Part shown: one piece after another, positions 51,843-63,592 of the stretch
How positions within the stretch are numbered: position 1 is the stretch's first letter
How the letters are laid out: every line of letters starts with the position of its first letter
Source of the DNA: Membranipora membranacea
Taxonomy: Eukaryota; Bryozoa; Gymnolaemata; Cheilostomatida; Membraniporidae
DNA length: 64,000 nt
Reading direction: 5' to 3'
Assembly: GCA_914767715.1 (NCBI GenBank)
Contig: OU612068.1
Location: 27,220,001 to 27,284,000, forward strand
Translations under genes and position numbers: made by a program
The notes under the pieces: model-generated
What the model was told of the DNA's origin: nothing
Databases searched by the model: none
The model's input: only the letters and a program-made list of their open reading frames with translations

Positions 51843-52608
51843 GTACGAAGAGTGCAGAACCCAGTGCTATATCAGCAGTATATGATACTAAGACAGGCTG
51901 TAGCTAAGAAGTTAAAACTACCAGAAGACCAGGTGGAAACCAAACCATTGTGGCATGGTACGGATCAAGATACTGTGTCAAAGATAACAGCTGGAAAATT
52001 TGACAGAGCCATGGCTGGAAAGAATGGTAAGAGCCTTTAAAGTTAGAGGGATACAATTATCACCTAGACTCGTAGAGTTTAGATATCTGTTATTATTGAG
52101 ATGTAAATAGATGTACCCCACAATGGACATGTCATGTTTTTAACTAGGTATGCATTTACACTCCCTCTGCCGCAGACGACCCAAAGTGATCTTGAAATCA
52201 ATGAAGTTCAAGGATGAGATAACCGCCATAACTCAGTAAAAGCCATTGTGTGCCTGATTTCAAGATGTACGGTTCAAAAATATATCTCCGTCTCTGATGG
52301 AAATACTACTAAACGCCCGTATTTTGAATTTTTTAGCTACTGCTTTTGGAGGTGGTTGTTATTTCGCTCGCGATGCAGAATACTCTTGTGGATATTCTCA
52401 GCCAAATCAGAGTGGTGAGAAGTTTGTCATACAAACCAGAGTGATCACTGGTGAGTATATCAAGGGTGACAAATCCATGAAAGCTGCACCGTATAAAAAC
52501 CCTGTAAATCAGTATGACTCCGTGGTGAACAATACAACCAGCCCATCTATCTTTGTTGTGTTTCATGATGTTGCTGCATACCCTGTGTATATCATCAAGT
52601 TCATCTGA
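51843..52608 (+). other. Gene B ART catalytic exons, H-Y-I triad
   Basis: Exon 51843-52026: RRVQNPVLYQQYMILRQ, then LWHGTDQDTVSKI with the NAD-binding His. Exon 52337-52608: GGGCYFARDAEYS with the Tyr, then VITGEYIKGDKS, DSVVNNTTSPSIFVVFHD with Ile where PARP1 has the catalytic Glu, and a C-terminal PVYIIKFI-stop. Both exons are open and join in phase 1. An H-Y-I triad is that of PARP10-type enzymes and predicts mono-ADP-ribosylation. Confidence 0.85.
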
Positions 52609-52789
52609 ACTGATCATAGCTTATCAGTCCTTCGGATTTATGACCTTAGGACAACGAGCTCATTGGTCAGATGATTGCCCAATAGAAATCATTTGTTAAC
52701 CAGTGTTTAGTTTGATTTCAGCATAACCTAAACATAACATAATCTCTAACGCTTTTGTAACACTCAATTCATGGGCAGGATATCATAGG

Positions 52790-53930
52790 AATTTCACGCG
52801 TGAGAGTATACGAGAGTCAAAAGGAAACTGTCAGCCAGCTTGGTGTCAAATCAGGTCAAATCAGCCATTTTTACTGTTGCCACTGAGCAAAGATGATGTG
52901 AGTATAAAAATGAGGATAGTCATATACCTTGTACTGGGCCAGCACCTGACTCTACACCCCAAGAGAGTCAGGTGCTTGCTCAGTACAAGGTATATGACTA
53001 TCCTCATCTTTTTTGGTAAGTCTTGGTTGCATCCATAGGCCTAACATTTAACTATATTAAGTTTATGTTTATTGTATGGCCTTTTTTTAATCACATCCAT
53101 CGCTTCTCTCCGTGATTGTAATGTGATGTAGTAACCAGGTACTGCAAGCAGCAGAGGAATAGATTGGTGGCATTTGGAGTTTAATACCACCGACTGCTCA
53201 CAATGCAGCAAAGACAGCCTGGCCAGTCGACTGGAAACAGAAAAAAATTGCATAGACTTTTTCATCTTGCTACCTGCAGCCAGTGTATGGTTATACTCAC
53301 AGAAAAGTGATGAACGGGATATAAACGAGACCACCCATTATACACATGAAGCAACCTAGAATAACAGTCGGGTGTTCTTCCAAATGACAAATTCGTCTGT
53401 TTGATGATGCAAAAAATTAACCTTGTATAGCTATAGAAAGTGTGGACTATCCCCCTCCCGATTTATATAGGCGATTTTCAAATGGCTGCTTCAGTTTTCC
53501 TACATAGGGGTTTCAAGCATGAAAGTACATATAGTTAAAAGGAAACTGACAGCCAGTTTCATGTCAAATCAGGTCAAATCAGCCCTTTTTACTGCTGCTA
53601 CCGAGCAAAGGGATAGTGATAGTCATATACCTACCTTGTACCTGACTCTTCACCCTAGGATATTTAGGTACCTTGCATTCACTCTAGGTAAGTCTAGGTT
53701 GCATCCATAGACATGATATATTAATATGATGTAGTAACCAGGTACAGCAGGTAGCTGAGGAATAGATTGCTGGCATTTGGTGTTGCAACCCAATCGACTG
53801 GTCACACTGCAGCCAATAAGTTTGACTAATCAATTGGGAACAACTAAAAGTAGCTCAGACTTGTTCTTTCCCTCTTGTTAACCGCAGTCTGTGTGTGGAT
53901 ATTCTTGCAGAAAAGTGATGGATGAGATAT
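52790..53930. repeat. Two diverged copies of a repeat of about 400-500 bases
   Basis: AAAAGGAAACTGTCAGCCAG followed by GTGTCAAATCAGGTCAAATCAGCC starts copy 1 near 52818, and a matching stretch starts copy 2 near 53537. Both continue to GTAACCAGGTAC-GCAG and GAGGAATAGATTG-TGGCATTTGG. Copy 1 carries a long hairpin insertion or expansion at 52911-53006. Confidence 0.75.
52911..53006. repeat. Near-perfect 43-base-pair hairpin with a 10-base loop
   Basis: TGAGGATAGTCATATACCTT at the left end is matched by its exact complement ending at 53006; over 43 positions only two are unpaired, around the loop ACACCCCAAG. Copy 2 of the host repeat has only a remnant of one arm. It could be a young inverted duplication, a MITE, or a small-RNA precursor. 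Confidence 0.85.
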
Positions 53931-54514
53931 AAATAAGACCGCACAATATACATATACATATAGTTATTGAGAAACCTAGATAATAATTTGTCTTGCATAC
54001 TCAGCAAGGGCCAATCATGCAGCTGACAGGGTGTACAAATTGATGACAATCTGTCCCCTTGACATTAATATCATTTCCTTCTAATTGTAGCAAATTAAGT
54101 GCGGTAAATCTATATCAATCGAAAACAAAGTGAGCAGAAGTTTATTACTTCACCGTACAGAATATAAACCCTGAGAACACGATCAACATCTACAGGCCAC
54201 CCTGACACACGTGGTAAGCTTTCAAAATGACACCTAGTAGTCAACTTTTCTTGTGTTTTCAGGGGATACTAAACCAAGCATTTTCACTTGTTCTACATTT
54301 TAATCGCTCAAGGGATCATAGTTCATGCTTGCTTTTTGAAATAGGTTCAACCCGAAAGGACCATTCTTTTTAATCAAGTTCTATTCCCATTTCCAGGCCC
54401 AAACTGCCCTGCCTGATGGTTCGAAGGTCAATTGCTAGATTGCTTATTTGGTTTATTATGTTATTATAAAATATTATTCTACAGTTTGTTGTCAGATGTC
54501 GGCCATACTGTGAT

Positions 54515-57500
54515 ATGCATTCTGGAGATGACAACCTAGATCAAAGCTGGGTTGTGCTTCAAAATGAAACAACAATGCCCGCGTCAAAAATGAGTAAGTT
54601 CCAGGGATCACGATTGATTTGTTATAAGAAAGGGCTTTGACAAAGTTGTGCCTGTTTTGTTGTGCTTTTACTACTGCCCTACTAGGATATTGATCAGAGT
54701 GGTTGCTATGTAATAATCTAAATAACATAATAACATTGTATTAATTACTTTCCACATTGTGTCATGAGTCATCAAGGAAAATTTGAAGCACAAAAACCTG
54801 AAGCAGTTGTTTGAAAGGAAACTGAGGGGAGAGCTTGATATGATGTTTTCCACCCTGAACTATACATATTCTGCGGCCAATATTGCTATATATCTGATAT
54901 GAAACTGCAAATAATGAGATCATTTTTCATTGAGTGGTCGCTCTTCAATAATAATATGATAATTGTTCAATGTTCTGTTAACCAGCTGGCCTATGGAAAC
55001 AGTATCAGCTAATTTTCATCACATAAGCACCAGATAACATAATGATGATACTTGACTAAGTTTTATAATCTTTGCTTAGTCTATACTTAATATATTTATA
55101 TAGTATCCTATCCAGGTTTATTACGTCTAAGTTTATGTCATTGAATATCCAATAACATGTCTACAGAAGGTGAATTTTTAAAACAAAAAGTTGCAAGTTG
55201 GCATTACATTGCACTCCATTGCTAGTAAAAATCTCCAGGTTATAAAAACTATTGGCTATTTGAATACATGCTGGTTACGACAATTCAACCGTTTTTCGTT
55301 CAAATGCATTGCAAATGTGAATTTGATATTTGATCAGATTCACCATCATGTTATGAGCTTACCATCGCACTTTCTTCTTTTCCAGAGCTAGAAATTTACA
55401 GATTCCCAGACTCTACCAATGCTGATGAACTAACAGACCATTTTTGTAGTCATTACGGTGCAGAATGTCATTTGACTGTGACAGAAATTGAGCAAGGATA
55501 TGATTTAAATGGCGTTTATACTCTAGAATTCCTCCAATCGGGTTAGTTTCTCTCGCAGAAAGTGCCCTAACTGCTGGTTTGGTTGAGCAAATAAAAGATC
55601 AGTAAAAACAAATAACTATTCATTAACATTACATCCTTGCTTTACAATAAACTAGTTCGTATAAGCTTAGTGAGTGGCATCCATTGGAACACCAAGTCCA
55701 TGAGCTGTGAATGTGAACCGCAGGAAATCTGCAAGAATTATCTAATTGAAATCGCCGGGTAGGCTGGACTTAGGAAAATGTTCCGACTATCTTTGGATGA
55801 ACTCCAGGGTAAATAAACTTAAGCCTGTAGGCTGCCATTCACTATGTTTCCTTATGTGGACGTGACGTTTAAGGTCCAATCGATACATGGGAATAGCATT
55901 TAGGTTAACTTCCTTACACATTGGTATGCTTTTCGTCATTCGAATTGAGGAATCGTTTTGATTTGCAACGATAGTAAAAGGCGGCATAGATAGCGCGCTT
56001 GGGAACGGTAGCCCGGGTATAAATCCCGGCCGTAGCAGATCCTTTCTGATGTTTTTCCATCATGGAAATCGTTAGCATTCATCATTCGACGTGGGAGTGG
56101 ACCACCCATTCTAAGTATGGGACCATAGTGATAATTAGTTATAAAAGCCTTATCCCAGCGGTCCCTCTTTTGTTTTTTTTTGTTGTCACCAACAAAAAAA
56201 AGAAAAATGAGGCAGCTGAGAAAAGGCTAGGGTTAGTGTGTTAAAAAGGACCTCGAAATGCTGTTAAAATTTTCCTTGCTGATTGTACTTATTATAGAAG
56301 TTTTGCTCTTCAGATTATAGATTTTGGTAACATGAGTTAGAGCTATCAACAGGACTGTCAGCATTAGTTCATTTATAGTTATGCTTTATGTATAAATAAC
56401 ATTTTTAGATGCGGAGAGAATTTTGGGGGACCGGCAGCAGCTGTTAGACCCTGATGATGTAGAATCTGAGATAAGAATACGCCCTTCACTTCGCGCAGTT
56501 CTGTTCCATAGTGATAGAAAAATCAACAAAAGAATGGTGATGAAATCGCTGCCAGATGGTATGAAGGTTGTATCTTGGGAGCAACTGAATGATTTTGATC
56601 TACTAGCTGTTTTTAAAAGAGTAGAAGGTGAGTCACTGAGATTTTCAATGCTTTGAGAATATAAAACTGTGCAGGATCATTCAGGAAACAGAGTAGCGAC
56701 AAGCCTACATTAATCTGTATTTAGCCAAATAAGTACTTTTATACATCTCACTGTTCCCTATCCCAGCTCCCATATGATACAGTGGTGATGTCTCAATGTC
56801 TTTCCAGTAGTTTTTTTTAGCATCATAAAATTCAAGGTGAAAAACGATTTTCCACATTTTCGAAAACGCGGAAAACGATTTTCGGCGTTTTCCAAAAATG
56901 AAAGAACCTGAAATTCAGGCCGTTAAAAGATGGGGATGATATCTTAATGGGTTACAGTTCATTTTCTATGCATTGAGATCAATTTTTGAGGAAAAAAATA
57001 TTTTCCGCATTTTCCAAAAAAATTCTTTTTATCACTTGATTTTTACCAAAAACACTCATATGATACAGTGGTGATGTCTCAATGTCTTTCTAGGAGTTTT
57101 TTTTAGCATCATCATGAAATTCAAGGTGAATAACGATTTTCCGCGTTTTCGAAAACGCGGAAAACGCTTTTCCGCGATGAAACTGATTTTCCGCCTTTCC
57201 GCGTTTTCCAGAACCCGTTCTTCGAGACCATAAGAACAAAGTGCCCTATGAGCGATGCATGTGTCAGATTCCATCATCTCTCCTCATAATGGTCGTCATA
57301 TGAACAGAAATCTCAACATTTTACAGATGCAGACAGGGTGGTTGGAAATGGGAAGTGGAGTGTTACCCCAAATTTGAGTGCCACTGTCAGCTTTTATGGA
57401 CTACCATCTGAGTCAAGTAGTGCTGAAGGTCACATGGAAGGTAATTAAGTTCCTCAGAGTTTTTATAATTTGACTTGCATATTGTCAATCACCTGAGAAC

Positions 57501-60500
57501 GCTCAACCTAGACCAGCTGTGGGCAACCTGAAGCCTTTTTGCCAGTGAGTCCTAATTGTGGCCCTGATTATTACATGTTAATTTTGTTTCCTTGTTGAAC
57601 CCACAAACGTCAAAACGTCGCAATCTAGCGTTCCACTAACGTCGCAATCCAAAAAACGTCGCAACGAAGGGTTTTTAAAACGTCGCAAACCCACAAACGT
57701 CGCAATTTTTTAAATGTCGCAATAGCTCGAACCCACTAACGTCGCAACTCAACAAAAATACGAAGTTGTCTTCTCATTTGATGCAAATTGGTGATGATGA
57801 TATGTTGCGAGAAGTAGAAAGGAGTATACAAACTTCAAATCACGGTGGGGAATTGAATATCAACATTATATATTGTGCTATGGGTAATTGTTGAGTATTT
57901 TTCAGGTTATTTGAATCATTTTTTTCACTTCTCAGGGCCGTTCGTTGTTACCTCAGAATCCATTAATGCTGTCATAATATTAGGGATGCTAATCACTATC
58001 TAGCAGACATAGTGACATACCAATTTGTGATGTACCTTACTGTTTGATTTAGCCAAAGATTGAACTTGTCAAGAGGTGATGACACAGTTGGATTGAGTGT
58101 TATATTTTTTCCTCTTGCTGACATGGCCTTAATCCATCAAATTGCACAGCCTTCCCATGATGCAACACTTTGGATTTCCCAGATAAATAAAGTCAAACTT
58201 TTTTCATATACCATTTACCATGTAATTTTTTAATTTTCATTTTGTTGGGAGTTGTTTCCTCACAAAGTAAAATAGAATGACTCATAACATGTTTTCTACA
58301 TCCCACTTATGAAATAAAACGGTATGGTAGAAAGTTCATCCATTCTCCCTGGTTGAACATTAATGAACCTTGATTACAAGCAGATGTACATGAACAACCA
58401 TCTGAGAGCCCTGGGCATGTTTATTGAGTTAATTTTAGTTTGATCAATGGAAACAAAAACCTGTGTTCCTAGACAATACTGTGTGCCATGAGAATTTTTT
58501 GTCTTGTATATAATATAAATCTATGATATAGGCGCTGGCTGACCATGTTAGATTTATTTATCAATATGGATAATAAGTAGGCTATGGCTACAGCAGATTT
58601 TCTCAGCTCTTGGTTATTTTATTCATTGACCCTCCTCCATACCACTGAATAGATAGTATAGGCAGCCCACTGTATGTATAGGTAGAATAGATAGGTACTG
58701 CTTAACTTGCTGGCTAGATAGGCAAAAGCAAGTTGAATTTTTAGAGGTAGGATAATAGTCTTCGGGTACCCAGGCATAGTTGAGCTGAAATTTTTTTAAA
58801 TTGATTTCATTACTAAACAAGCAAATCACGATATCTCAAAAAATTTCATCTGCTGGTCCCTTACCCTGTCTTGACAAGCTTTGTCGGAGGGGTTCCCCTC
58901 TCCTTCCAGCAATGCTTGTCAAGAAAGGCCACTGTTTGCCATGGTCTTACAGGATGTGGCACTTAGAAGACTTCTCTTTCAGGGAGTATACAATAACAAA
59001 TTCAATAAAATTTAAGAGGTTAACGGTTCCCATAATGCATATCTATGGAATTACCAAAGTATATTGAGGCCAATTATAGTTTGACTTGAATTTTTTAGAG
59101 AAACCCATTTATTTTATAACCATGGCAATTAACAATAAGCCGCTGGGTCACCAAGCGATATTCAACTCCGTAAATTTTCAACTGCACTATCATTGACCCA
59201 CTGTCAAGGTCTCTTGTCCATAACCCAGGGTTTGAGTTTACAAACTGCATATAATTCTAGTGATGAAAATACAATTGCCGTTACGTTATGCAATGCAAGG
59301 TGTAATATTGCATCCTATTGTATGGTAATGGTTCCTATGGTATCCTGTTGAGGTTTTATTATCATACCATAAAACCATAAAGTTGCATCTTGGGAATGAT
59401 GTATAAATTCCTTATTCAGTAGATAAAGGGTAAGTCATAAAGAGATAAAGGGATTCATGCATAAATGATTCAACATTTATGGCATTTCAAGTAGTGTAAA
59501 ACCATAAAGTTGCATCTTGGGAATGATGTAAAAATTCCTTATTCAGTAGATAAAGGGTAAGTCATAAAGAGATAAAGGGATTCATGCATAAGTGATTTAA
59601 CATTTATGGCATTTCAAGTAGTGTAAAAGCATAGCCCATATCAAACATGACAGTATATTTCAAGCTTGACATGTATGCAGATATTTGCCTTACTTGTGCT
59701 AAATCTTGATTAGCACCCATTTATGACAGTATTAATGGAGTCTGAGGTAACAATAAACGACCCTAGAAAGTGGAAAAATGATTCAAATAACCTGAAAACT
59801 ACACAACAATTATGCATGACACAATATATAATGTTGACATTCAATTCCCACCGTGTTTTGTAGTTTGTATGCTCCTTTCTTCTTCTCGCAACATATCAAC
59901 ATCACCAATTTGCATCAAATGAGAGGACAACTTCGTATTTGTGTTGAGTTGCGACATTTGCGACGTTAGTGGGTTCGAGCTATTGCGATGTTTATAAAAT
60001 TGCGACGTTTGTGGGTTTGCGACGTTTTAAAAACCCTTCGTTGCGACGTTTTTTGGATTGCGACGTTAGTGGAACGCTAGATTGCGACGTTTGCGACGTT
60101 TGTGGGTTCAACATTCCTGTTTCATTTTGTGGATGTCAAAGTAAACATCGCCCATTGTAAACCCAATCCATCATAGGTCTTTCAAAATAGTGGCCATTCT
60201 GTATCATACATGTGGCTGCGCTACATATGTGATAGCGCATGAAGAGAATTTTCAAGCCATTCTACACAAAATCATTATAACTGTACTCGCGCCAGCTACT
60301 TTTCCAAATGCTTCAATTTGAAAACAAATCTCAACCGGTGAAAGAAATGTCATAATTAAATGACAAATCCTTCACTGGTTTGTATGTTTGTTTTGAAAAG
60401 ATATTCAACAAATTCTTTCACCAAAATATATCCTTCCCTGACCATTGGATGTTGAAATTTCTATGTTTGTTGATATTATAGTAGTTATTATTTTTTGCAA

Positions 60501-63500
60501 AACTGTCATTTTGGGCAAGAAATGTAGATTTGGAAGAAAAAGTTGTCATGTTCCATGCGCTCCAGCATTTTGGCTGAAATGTTCCAGATTGCCAGATTGA
60601 CAAGCATATGCAAAAATTTTTCTGGTTAACATAATAAAATCACTAACTAAGTGAAAACTAGTGAAACAGATACACTAGATCGGTGTTTCCGTTGAGCTGA
60701 TGCAGTTGAAAAAGCTCATGTTTCTTGCCCTAGATGCATGTGGGGATATTGCAGGCACTTGCTGTCTGGTCATCTCATCACCCAACAGCTACATTGAGTA
60801 GGTGAGGCAATTCCTAATGTTTTACTCTGAAAAGCAATTTGCATTAATTAAAAAATATCTATATATTTTCTGATCGAATATTTCGCATACAGTCATCATT
60901 TTGTTTACAAGGATTCATGTACTTTATTTTGTAGAGGCCCGAGCAGGCGCTTATGGTGGATCTAGTACCAACAGGTCGATGACCTTGGATTTTGGAGATT
61001 ATATTCCTAACAGACACCCTGTAAATAGTCCAAATCAGAACCGGTCACCTTATAAAACCCCAACACCCGCACCTCGAATCGGGAGATTATCTACTGTCAG
61101 AATGGCACATGATCGGACCAGAACACCTTCTCCACTGTTGATTAGTAAAGATACATCAGAAGGCCAGCCAGAGGAGCAGTCCTACAGTAAGCTTTGTGCT
61201 TTTCCTGCTATGACTTTTAGGGCAAAAAAAACGCTTTAGTTATGCAGATGACCAAAGCATTCGAAACATTCTTTGCCCTAGAGTAGCAATGTACAACTTG
61301 TTAAGGGCGGGTCAACTTAGGGGCTGCATAACACCATTGAATTCCTTAAATTGGTTAATAAGGTACATATTATTTTTGTTGCTCAATTGGCATGTCATCT
61401 TATCCTATATGCGAAGCCATATAAACAAATCAAAGTTGGTGGGAGACCAAGCAATAGGACTGAGACATATAGTTCTGCAAACTGTGATTTTTTTGCGTTA
61501 TAATTAACCAAAGAGTCTACGGAACTGAATTATGAGAGAATGAGTTTTATTGAGAGACAAAATTCTATTCTAATTCACAAGTCACGTCCTCTATTCTCAT
61601 GAATCCTCAAAAAATAAATAAATGACATATTTATTTTCAAGCCTGTATTGAGATTATGAAGGGGATCAGTGATACCCCAAGGGATGTGTATGAACTTCTC
61701 AAGGAACATCTCAAAGAGCGCTTTGCTAATGATATGAGCGGCTCCATGGAGAATCGATGGAAAGCAACGATTTATGAACAGTCATTTGAACCGTCAAAAG
61801 AGATATTCAGATTTGATGTTGACCCATCAGGTGAATGTGATTTGTGATATCATTTGTTTGAACTTGTTCTGCTATAAATTGCCGCTTGAATTCGCCACTG
61901 TGTCAAAACTTGATAATGCCTCAGCCTCAACCACCCTTCTCTGTCTTCCTCAGTATCACTATTGATAAATTGTGTAACATGATGTTGAATCGTTCTGATA
62001 GCGTTCAGGTTATTTGCAGATGTAAGGAAGCTATTAGCTCAAGGAACACAATATTTTGACGAAGGGGACACTGATACAGCAATGAAGATCACTCCACGCT
62101 CACTTGGTGAATATACGTTAACGAATCCATTTAAACCGTTCTAGGGTTAAGTTTTGAAAAAAATGAAATGAATTAGACTCGGATATTTATAACTATCTTA
62201 TTCGTTGTCTGGTAAGTAGAAATGAGACCTTCAGCTGCACTTCTATAAGCTGCACTTTTATGTTTCCCAGATGGATGGTTATGGCAAGACAACTATTTGC
62301 ATTTCAATTAGATAAATTCCTCCAAAAGTGCATAATAATATTAAAAATAACTTATTCAGACAGAACATAGTCAACCGCTATGTTTCCATATTATGTCAGG
62401 TTAGGTTAGGTTTATTATTTCAATCCATGTATCAACAGACGATAAAATTGGATTGGTACATAAAAATGAAAAAATTTAGATTTTGTTGAAAGCTGACATG
62501 TAGTAAGGAAAAAAGCTCTTTAAACGCTTTTGAGTCCTGCACTTTGGTGTGCGATAGATGGTATGTAGGCGAGAGGATACCTTTGCACAGTTAAAAACAA
62601 CACAACTAAAAAGAGGATGGTCTTCATTGGACGCAATATTGTTAAAAACAGTTTTCGACATCTCAGTAATAAAATCACATAGAGTAGGCAGCTCTAAAAA
62701 TTCAAGTCTTTCAGCATAGTCAACGTCGGGTTCGATTATTTTTGTGGCTGAATCCTGACTATGTTCTAACTTGAGCTTCAATGTGTTTGATAAAACAGAA
62801 CGTATGTTCGTACAATAGTAAGTCTTCAAACCAACGTTGTCCATTCTGATCTTTCGTAGTTGGCGCATTAAAAACAATTTTGAGTTGCATTTCTTGACTA
62901 AATGTTCTACATGATTTAAAAAGGTGTCAACGGGACGCTGGTTTTAGGGCTAATCGATACATAGTAATGGTATTTAGGTAAACTTCGCATTGGTTCGTGT
63001 TTCTTCTTTCTTATTTGGGAACCATGTTGGTTTGCATTGGCGGCGTAAACGAATAGATAGCAATAAATACTTCAATGCGAGAGGTCCGGGCTAAGTATCC
63101 GCAGCGGCAGTTCTTTTTTGAAATCGTAAGCATTCTTCATTCGATTCTCGAGCAGACAGCTCATTCAAAGCATGGAACCATATGATTGTATTTAGTTTCA
63201 ACCATAGACTTTCATGGACATAATAATATGGAATATTATTAGATTTTTAGATTTACGAGAGACCATAATCATGGTACAGTAATCGTGGTACAGTCGCTGG
63301 TTCTGCAATATTATTTAAGAAAAAAGTTAGTGTACTGCTTCTTCCACATTATTCCAGCTCCGTAAAAACCTTTTTACATAATTATGGCAACACTATACAT
63401 CTGTATATTTATTTTCAAATTTTCCAGAGCCTGTGATTTCAGTGAAGATAATCAGTAATCGGAGTAAGATGGCGCTGTCAGAAAAGGATCTAAAGGAGGC

Positions 63501-63592
63501 ATTTGGACAGGACAGTCAATATCTGAACATAGTGCAGATACTGAAACTGGATGAAAAGGCCGGTGCAATCATTCAAATGGAGACTGCTTCAG
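54515..63592 (+). CDS. Gene C: multi-RRM PARP14-like paralogue, 8 exons, 3' end outside window
   Basis: Exons: 54515-54593, 55386-55541, 56409-56627, 57327-57440, 60935-61186, 61642-61830, 62020-62106, 63428-63592; all introns are phase 1 with GT-AG signals and no stop is met over about 390 codons. The start is the ATG of MHSGDDNLDQSW. Exon 2 (KLEIYRFPDSTNADELTDHF...LEFLQSG) is 156 bases like gene A exon 2; exon 3 (DAERIL...KINKRMVMKSL...FKRVEG) matches A3; exon 4 ends the second RRM-like module; exon 5 is a Ser/Pro/Arg-rich linker (SPYKTPTPAPRIGRL); exon 6 (CIEIMKGISDTPRD...YEQSF...FRFDVDPSG) matches A10; exon 7 matches A11 in place; exon 8 (VISVKIISNRSKM...IIQMETASG) matches A12. Gene C lacks the triplicated exon. 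Macro and catalytic parts, if any, lie beyond the right edge. Confidence 0.75.
55855..56150. repeat. Dispersed repeat, copy 1 (gene C intron)
   Basis: It shares AATCGATACATGG, TTTAGGTTAACTTC, CGTTAGCATTCATCATTCGA and the CATTCTAAGTATGGGACCAT-type end with 62932-63195. An internal GGGTATAAATCCC resembles a Pol III box B, so a SINE origin is possible. Confidence 0.6.
56765..57180. repeat. Direct repeats with GGAAAACG palindromes
   Basis: CATATGATACAGTGGTGATG followed by TCTCAATGTCTTTC occurs at about 56772 and 57057. Each copy is followed by ACGATTTTCC / CGAAAACGCGGAAAACG text. The second has the perfect 20-base palindrome CCGCGTTTTCGAAAACGCGG at 57141-57160. Confidence 0.75.
57594..60112. mobile_element. 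2.5 kb foldback transposon with ACGTCGCAA arrays in its ends
   Basis: The ends are GTTGAACCCACAAACGTC and GACGTTTGTGGGTTCAAC. Arms of about 410 bases (57594-58003 and about 59697-60112) are inverted copies. The outer 150 bases of each arm hold six or seven copies of AACGTCGCAA plus variants; the inner arm continues through TTGATGCAAATTGGTGATG and GTTACCTCAGAATCCATTAA. The 1.7 kb interior has no transposase. A clear target duplication was not found. It lies in gene C's intron between exons 4 and 5. Confidence 0.85.
59372..59623. repeat. 126-base tandem duplication inside the foldback transposon
   Basis: AAACCATAAAGTTGCATCTT begins two nearly identical units at 59372 and 59498. Confidence 0.85.
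62932..63195. repeat. Dispersed repeat, copy 2 (gene C intron)
   Basis: Same strand and family as 55855-56150; it shares CTAATCGATACATAG, TATTTAGGTAAACTTC and AATCGTAAGCATTCTTCATT. Confidence 0.6.

Larger units (their letters stand above)
42968..52608 (+). pseudogene. Gene B: PARP14-type gene (RRM start, macro, ART) with three coding breaks
   Basis: Exons seen: 42968-43064, 44324-44478, 49350-49421, 50098-50280, 50591-50829, 51094-51341, 51500-about 51704, 51843-52026, 52337-52608. Exon 1 starts MSEAAGTTVAAASGDGED; exon 2 (EIEVYKYPEE...ELTDHF) is the half-RRM found at the start of genes A and C. Later exons give a macro domain, a KH-like or linker part and the ART catalytic domain. At least one exon is missing between exon 2 (ends phase 0) and 49350 (needs phase 1), where the start of the macro fold should be. 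Breaks: one base lost near 50655, TAA at 51171-51173, one base gained near 51597. Catalytic exons are intact. It is either a recent pseudogene or a region with sequence errors; the 50655 break is in an A run, so error is possible there. Confidence 0.7.
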
